Shown here: positions 4,633 to 8,051 of the stretch, piece by piece
Layout: each line of letters opens with the position of its first letter
Position numbering within the stretch: position 1 is the first letter of the stretch
Assembly (NCBI GenBank): GCA_021781185.1
Contig: JAJXXI010000756.1
Location: forward strand, 1-8,051
Direction: 5' to 3'
Length of the DNA stretch: 8,051 nt
Source: a bacterium
GTDB lineage: Bacteria > Verrucomicrobiota > Verrucomicrobiia > Limisphaerales > UBA11358
The notes under the pieces: model-generated
Databases searched by the model: none
What the model was told of the DNA's origin: nothing
The model's input: only the letters and a program-made list of their open reading frames with translations
Made by a program: the position numbers and the translations under genes

Positions 4633-7600
4633 TCACGCCGCCCGCAGTTTAAGAATCAGGTCCTTGCTCTCCAGCGCATCGCCGTTTTGCACAAAAATCT
4701 GCTCCACCACGCCGTCGGCGGAAGCGTAAATCGTGGTCTGCATCTTCATGGCCTCCAGCGTGAGTAGTTTATCGCCTTTGCTCACCTTGGCACCAACACT
4801 CACCGCCAGCGCGGTCACCAGTCCGGGAATCGGCGCACCGATTTCGGCGGGTTTGGCCGGGTCCGCCTTTTGCCGGGCCTTCACGGTCGGTTTGGCGGAA
4901 CGATCGGTGATGGAGAGCTGGCGGGTCATGCCATTCAATTCAAAATTCACCGCGCGCTTGCCCTCCGCGTCCACCGCACCGATGTTCACCAGCCGGATGA
5001 ACAATGTTTTGCCCGGCTCAATCTCCACGGCAATTTCCTGGCCCGCTTTCATGCCGTAAAAAAACGCAGGCGTCGGCAGCTTGGAAAGATCCCCAAACAC
5101 GCCCTGGTTTTTTACAAAGGCGGCAAACACGTCGGGATACATGACCTGGCTGAACACGTCATCCTCCGTGGCATCGCGCCGCAGTTTCACCGAAATTTCC
5201 TCGCTAATCTTTTTAAAATTCAGCGGCTTCAATGATTCGCCCGGCCGGCCTTTCAACGGCTTGCGATCGCCCAGGATGACGTGCTGAAGTTTCTTGGGCC
5301 AGCCGCCCATGGGGTGACCGAGGCCGCCGCTAATCATGTCTATCACCGACTCCGGGAACGGCGTGCCGCCCGGTTCAAGGTTCAACACATCCGCCGGCTT
5401 GATGCCACGGGTCACCAGAAACATGGTCATGTCGCCGACCACCTTGCTGCTCGGCGTCACCTTCACAATGTCACCGAAAAGCTCGTTGACCTCCGCATAG
5501 GTCCGGGCGATTTCCGGCCAGCGATGGCCGAGGCCCATGGAGGCCGCCTGTTCCTTGAGGTTGGTGAACTGGCCGCCCGGCATCTCGTGGAGATACACCT
5601 CCGCGCTGCCGGATTTCGGGGCGCTGTCAAACGGCGTGTAATAGGCGCGAACCTGTTCCCAGTAGTCGGCAAATTCGTTCAATGCCTCCAGGTTGAGGCC
5701 CGTGTCGCGCTTGGTGAATTGCAATGCAGCAACGATGGAATTCAGATTGGGCTGGCTCGTGGAACCGGACATCGAGGCGATGGCCAGATCCGCGATGTCC
5801 ACGCCTGCCTCCGCCGCGCTCAAGACGGACGCGGCGGCAACGCCGCTTGTGTCGTGCGTGTGGAAATGGATCGGAATGCCAATCTCCTCTTTCAACGCTT
5901 TCACCAGCGCGTGCGCGGCGGCGGGCTTGCAGAGCCCGGCCATGTCTTTGATGGCGAGAACGTGTGCGCCCATCCGCTCCAGCTCCTTCGCGAGCTTGAG
6001 ATAATACTTCAGCGAATACTTGCTGCGCTGCGGATCGAGAATGTTGCCGGTGTAACAGATCGCGCCCTCGCAAACCGCGTGCGTCCCCTGCACGGCTTCC
6101 ATCGCCACCTTGAGATTCGGCAAATAATTCAACGAGTCAAAGATGCGGAAAATATCCATGCCGGAGGCCGCCGCGTGCTTCACGAAACCGGCCACCGCGT
6201 TGTCTGGATAATTGGAATACCCCACGGCATTCGAGCCACGGAACAGCATCTGGAAACAAATGTTGGGAATGCGCTCGCGCAACGCCCGCAGCCGCTGCCA
6301 CGGGTCTTCGTGCAAAAACCGCATTGCCGTGTCAAACGTGGCCCCGCCCCACATCTCCAGGCTGAACAGTTTTGACGTGCGCCGCGCCACCACATCGGCC
6401 ACGGCCAGCATGTCATAAGTGCGCAGGCGGGTGGCAAAGAGCGATTGATGCGCGTCGCGGAACGTCGTGTCAGTGACCAGCAATTGCTTCTGCTTGAGCG
6501 TCCATTCCGCAAACTTTTTCGGGCCGAGTTCAAGCAGCAACTGGCGCGTTCCTTCCGGCGGGATTTGCTTGTGATCGAAGTCCGGAATGCGCGCGGCGGC
6601 AAAGGTTCCTTTCGGCGCAAACCCTTTGGCCTGCGGATTGCCGTTGACCGTCACATCCCCGATAAACATCAGGAGTTTTGTGGCGCGGTCGCGCCGCGGC
6701 TTGAGTTGAAACAGTTCCGGCGTGGTGTCAATCAACGTGGTCGAAGCCTGGCCGCTGCGAAACACGTCGTTGTGAATGACGTTTTCCAGGAAGGGAATGT
6801 TCGTCTTCACCCCGCGGATGCGGAATTCACGCAGCGCCCGGTCCATGCGCTGCAAGGCTGCGTCAAAGGTCTGCGCCGAAACGGTGAGCTTCACCAGCAG
6901 CGAATCGTAAAACGGTGTGACCACCGAACCCGCGTAGCCCATGCCGCCATCGAGCCGCACGCCGAAACCGCCGGCCGAGCGATAGGTGAGGATGCGGCCG
7001 TAGTCCGGCTGAAATTTGTTTTCCGGGTCTTCCGTCGTGATTCGGCATTGCACGGCGTAACCGTTGCGCGGGATGTCTTCCTGGTCGGGAATCCCGACTT
7101 CGGCGCCGTGCATCGGCTTGCCGTCGGCAATGAGAATCTGCGAGCGCACGAGATCCAGTCCCGTGATGACTTCCGTGACGGTGTGCTCCACCTGGATGCG
7201 TGGGTTCATCTCGATGAAGAACCATTCCTGCGTGTCCTGGTCGTAAAGAAACTCCACCGTGCCCGCGTTATCATAGCGGATTTCGCGGCACAATTTCACC
7301 GCCGCCGCGCACAATTCCGCGCGCACGTTTTTGTCCATGTCCACGCTGGGCGCGATTTCGATGACCTTCTGATGCCGGCGCTGGACCGAACAATCGCGTT
7401 CATGCAGATGAACCACCCGGCCATGCTTGTCGCCGAGAATCTGCACCTCAATGTGTTTCGCGCGCGGGATGTAGCGCTCCAGGAACACCGCCGGATTGCC
7501 AAACGCGCGCCCCGCTTCGCCCTGCGCCTCATCCAACAAATCCGCGAGATCGCCCGGCTTGTGAACCACCCGCATGCCGCGACCGCCGCCACCGAAAGCG

Positions 7601-8051
7601 GCCTTGATGATGAGCGGAAAGCCGATTTGTTTCGCCACCTTCAACGCCTCGCCGCGATCCTCAATCGGGTCTTCCGTTCCGGGCAGCACCGGGACGTTGA
7701 CCTTTTGCGCCAGCGCACGGGCGGCGGTTTTATCGCCCATGTTCCGCAACAATTCCACGCGTGGGCCGACGAAAATGATGCCGGCTTCCTCACAGGCCCT
7801 GGCAAATTCCGCGTTCTCCGACAAAAAACCGTAGCCGGGATGGATGAAGTCCACGCCCTTTTCCTTTGCCAAGGCGATGATGCCGGGAATATCCAGATAC
7901 GCGCCAACCGGCCCCTTGCCCTCACCCACCACATAGGCTTCATCCGCCTTGAACCGGTGAATCGCCAGGCGATCTTCCTGAGCGTAAATCGCCACAGTGC
8001 GCAGGCCCAGTTCCGTTGCGGCGCGAAAGACGCGGATGGCGATTTCGCTTC
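4633..8051 (-). CDS. pyc: Pyruvate carboxylase, single-chain (partial, first residues off the right edge)
   Basis: This biotin enzyme carboxylates pyruvate to oxaloacetate with ATP and bicarbonate, refilling the TCA cycle and feeding gluconeogenesis. 1138 residues are visible. The frame is open to the edge and begins inside the ANRSEIAIRVFRAA-type N-terminus, so only about ten residues are missing. The biotin carboxylase domain fills about 1-465: ATP-grasp loop FGGGGRGMRVV (152-162), HERDCSVQRRHQKVIEIAPS (about 216-235) and EMNPRIQVEH (280-289). The carboxyltransferase barrel follows, with TDTTFRDAHQS (526-536), the carbamylated lysine in AIKDMAGL (Lys701), and metal ligands Asp532, His730 and His732. 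The C-terminal biotinyl domain has EAMKM with the biotinylated Lys1102. The order and length match the single-chain enzyme rather than the two-subunit form or oxaloacetate decarboxylase. No frameshift or missing catalytic residue is seen. Its promoter lies outside the window. I see no clear terminator in the 48 nt after its stop. Confidence 0.97.
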   Translation of the reverse strand, partial: SEIAIRVFRAATELGLRTVAIYAQEDRLAIHRFKADEAYVVGEGKGPVGAYLDIPGIIALAKEKGVDFIHPGYGFLSENAEFARACEEAGIIFVGPRVELLRNMGDKTAARALAQKVNVPVLPGTEDPIEDRGEALKVAKQIGFPLIIKAAFGGGGRGMRVVHKPGDLADLLDEAQGEAGRAFGNPAVFLERYIPRAKHIEVQILGDKHGRVVHLHERDCSVQRRHQKVIEIAPSVDMDKNVRAELCAAAVKLCREIRYDNAGTVEFLYDQDTQEWFFIEMNPRIQVEHTVTEVITGLDLVRSQILIADGKPMHGAEVGIPDQEDIPRNGYAVQCRITTEDPENKFQPDYGRILTYRSAGGFGVRLDGGMGYAGSVVTPFYDSLLVKLTVSAQTFDAALQRMDRALREFRIRGVKTNIPFLENVIHNDVFRSGQASTTLIDTTPELFQLKPRRDRATKLLMFIGDVTVNGNPQAKGFAPKGTFAAARIPDFDHKQIPPEGTRQLLLELGPKKFAEWTLKQKQLLVTDTTFRDAHQSLFATRLRTYDMLAVADVVARRTSKLFSLEMWGGATFDTAMRFLHEDPWQRLRALRERIPNICFQMLFRGSNAVGYSNYPDNAVAGFVKHAAASGMDIFRIFDSLNYLPNLKVAMEAVQGTHAVCEGAICYTGNILDPQRSKYSLKYYLKLAKELERMGAHVLAIKDMAGLCKPAAAHALVKALKEEIGIPIHFHTHDTSGVAAASVLSAAEAGVDIADLAIASMSGSTSQPNLNSIVAALQFTKRDTGLNLEALNEFADYWEQVRAYYTPFDSAPKSGSAEVYLHEMPGGQFTNLKEQAASMGLGHRWPEIARTYAEVNELFGDIVKVTPSSKVVGDMTMFLVTRGIKPADVLNLEPGGTPFPESVIDMISGGLGHPMGGWPKKLQHVILGDRKPLKGRPGESLKPLNFKKISEEISVKLRRDATEDDVFSQVMYPDVFAAFVKNQGVFGDLSKLPTPAFFYGMKAGQEIAVEIEPGKTLFIRLVNIGAVDAEGKRAVNFELNGMTRQLSITDRSAKPTVKARQKADPAKPAEIGAPIPGLVTALAVSVGAKVSKGDKLLTLEAMKMQTTIYASADGVVEQIFVQNGDALESKDLILKLRAA

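Noticed and set aside
5281..6375. Long plus-strand reading frame opposite pyruvate carboxylase (364 codons)
   Set aside because: It lies within the carboxyltransferase domain of a well-supported gene and is rich in Arg, His and Val without any motif.

Overview
The window looks like an ordinary chromosomal segment of a moderately GC-rich Gram-negative-type bacterium, most likely a member of the Verrucomicrobiota (Pedosphaera/Limisphaerales-like). That placement is an inference from three things: the pgk-tpiA-secG gene order, the style of the proteins, and the near absence of Shine-Dalgarno sequences in front of the main genes. No sequence search was possible. There are no rRNA or tRNA genes, no CRISPR arrays and no recognisable mobile elements.

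Layout, left to right. (1) Positions 1-526, minus strand: the first 175 residues of an NfeD/YuaF-type membrane protein (three membrane segments, then an OB-fold), running off the left edge, with a good sigma70-like promoter at 557-586. (2) Positions 743-1228, plus strand, divergent from it: a small cytosolic protein with a CII-like helix-turn-helix start. (3) Positions 1194-3707, minus strand: a compact pgk-tpiA-secG operon with gaps of 18 and 12 nt. It ends at a strong intrinsic terminator that lies inside the last codons of the convergent plus-strand gene. The C-terminal part of secG appears frameshifted at a run of nine G. (4) Positions 3708-4296: about 590 nt of non-coding sequence holding a possible pgk promoter, a 5'-UTR hairpin, a strong isolated hairpin, a G8 run and an imperfect dyad. 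(5) Positions 4297-4584, plus strand: a possible 95-residue Cys-containing orphan protein with the clearest ribosome-binding site in the window. (6) Positions 4633-8051, minus strand: nearly all of a single-chain pyruvate carboxylase, lacking only its first few residues.

How the parts fit together. Phosphoglycerate kinase and triosephosphate isomerase are central glycolytic/gluconeogenic enzymes. Pyruvate carboxylase makes oxaloacetate from the pyruvate at the end of that route, so most of the window serves central carbon metabolism. SecG is a translocon subunit that rides at the end of the glycolytic operon. I see no convincing new multi-gene system. The points most worth a second look are the secG frameshift at the homopolymer, the terminator encoded within the convergent gene, and the orphan small protein with the dyad upstream of it.
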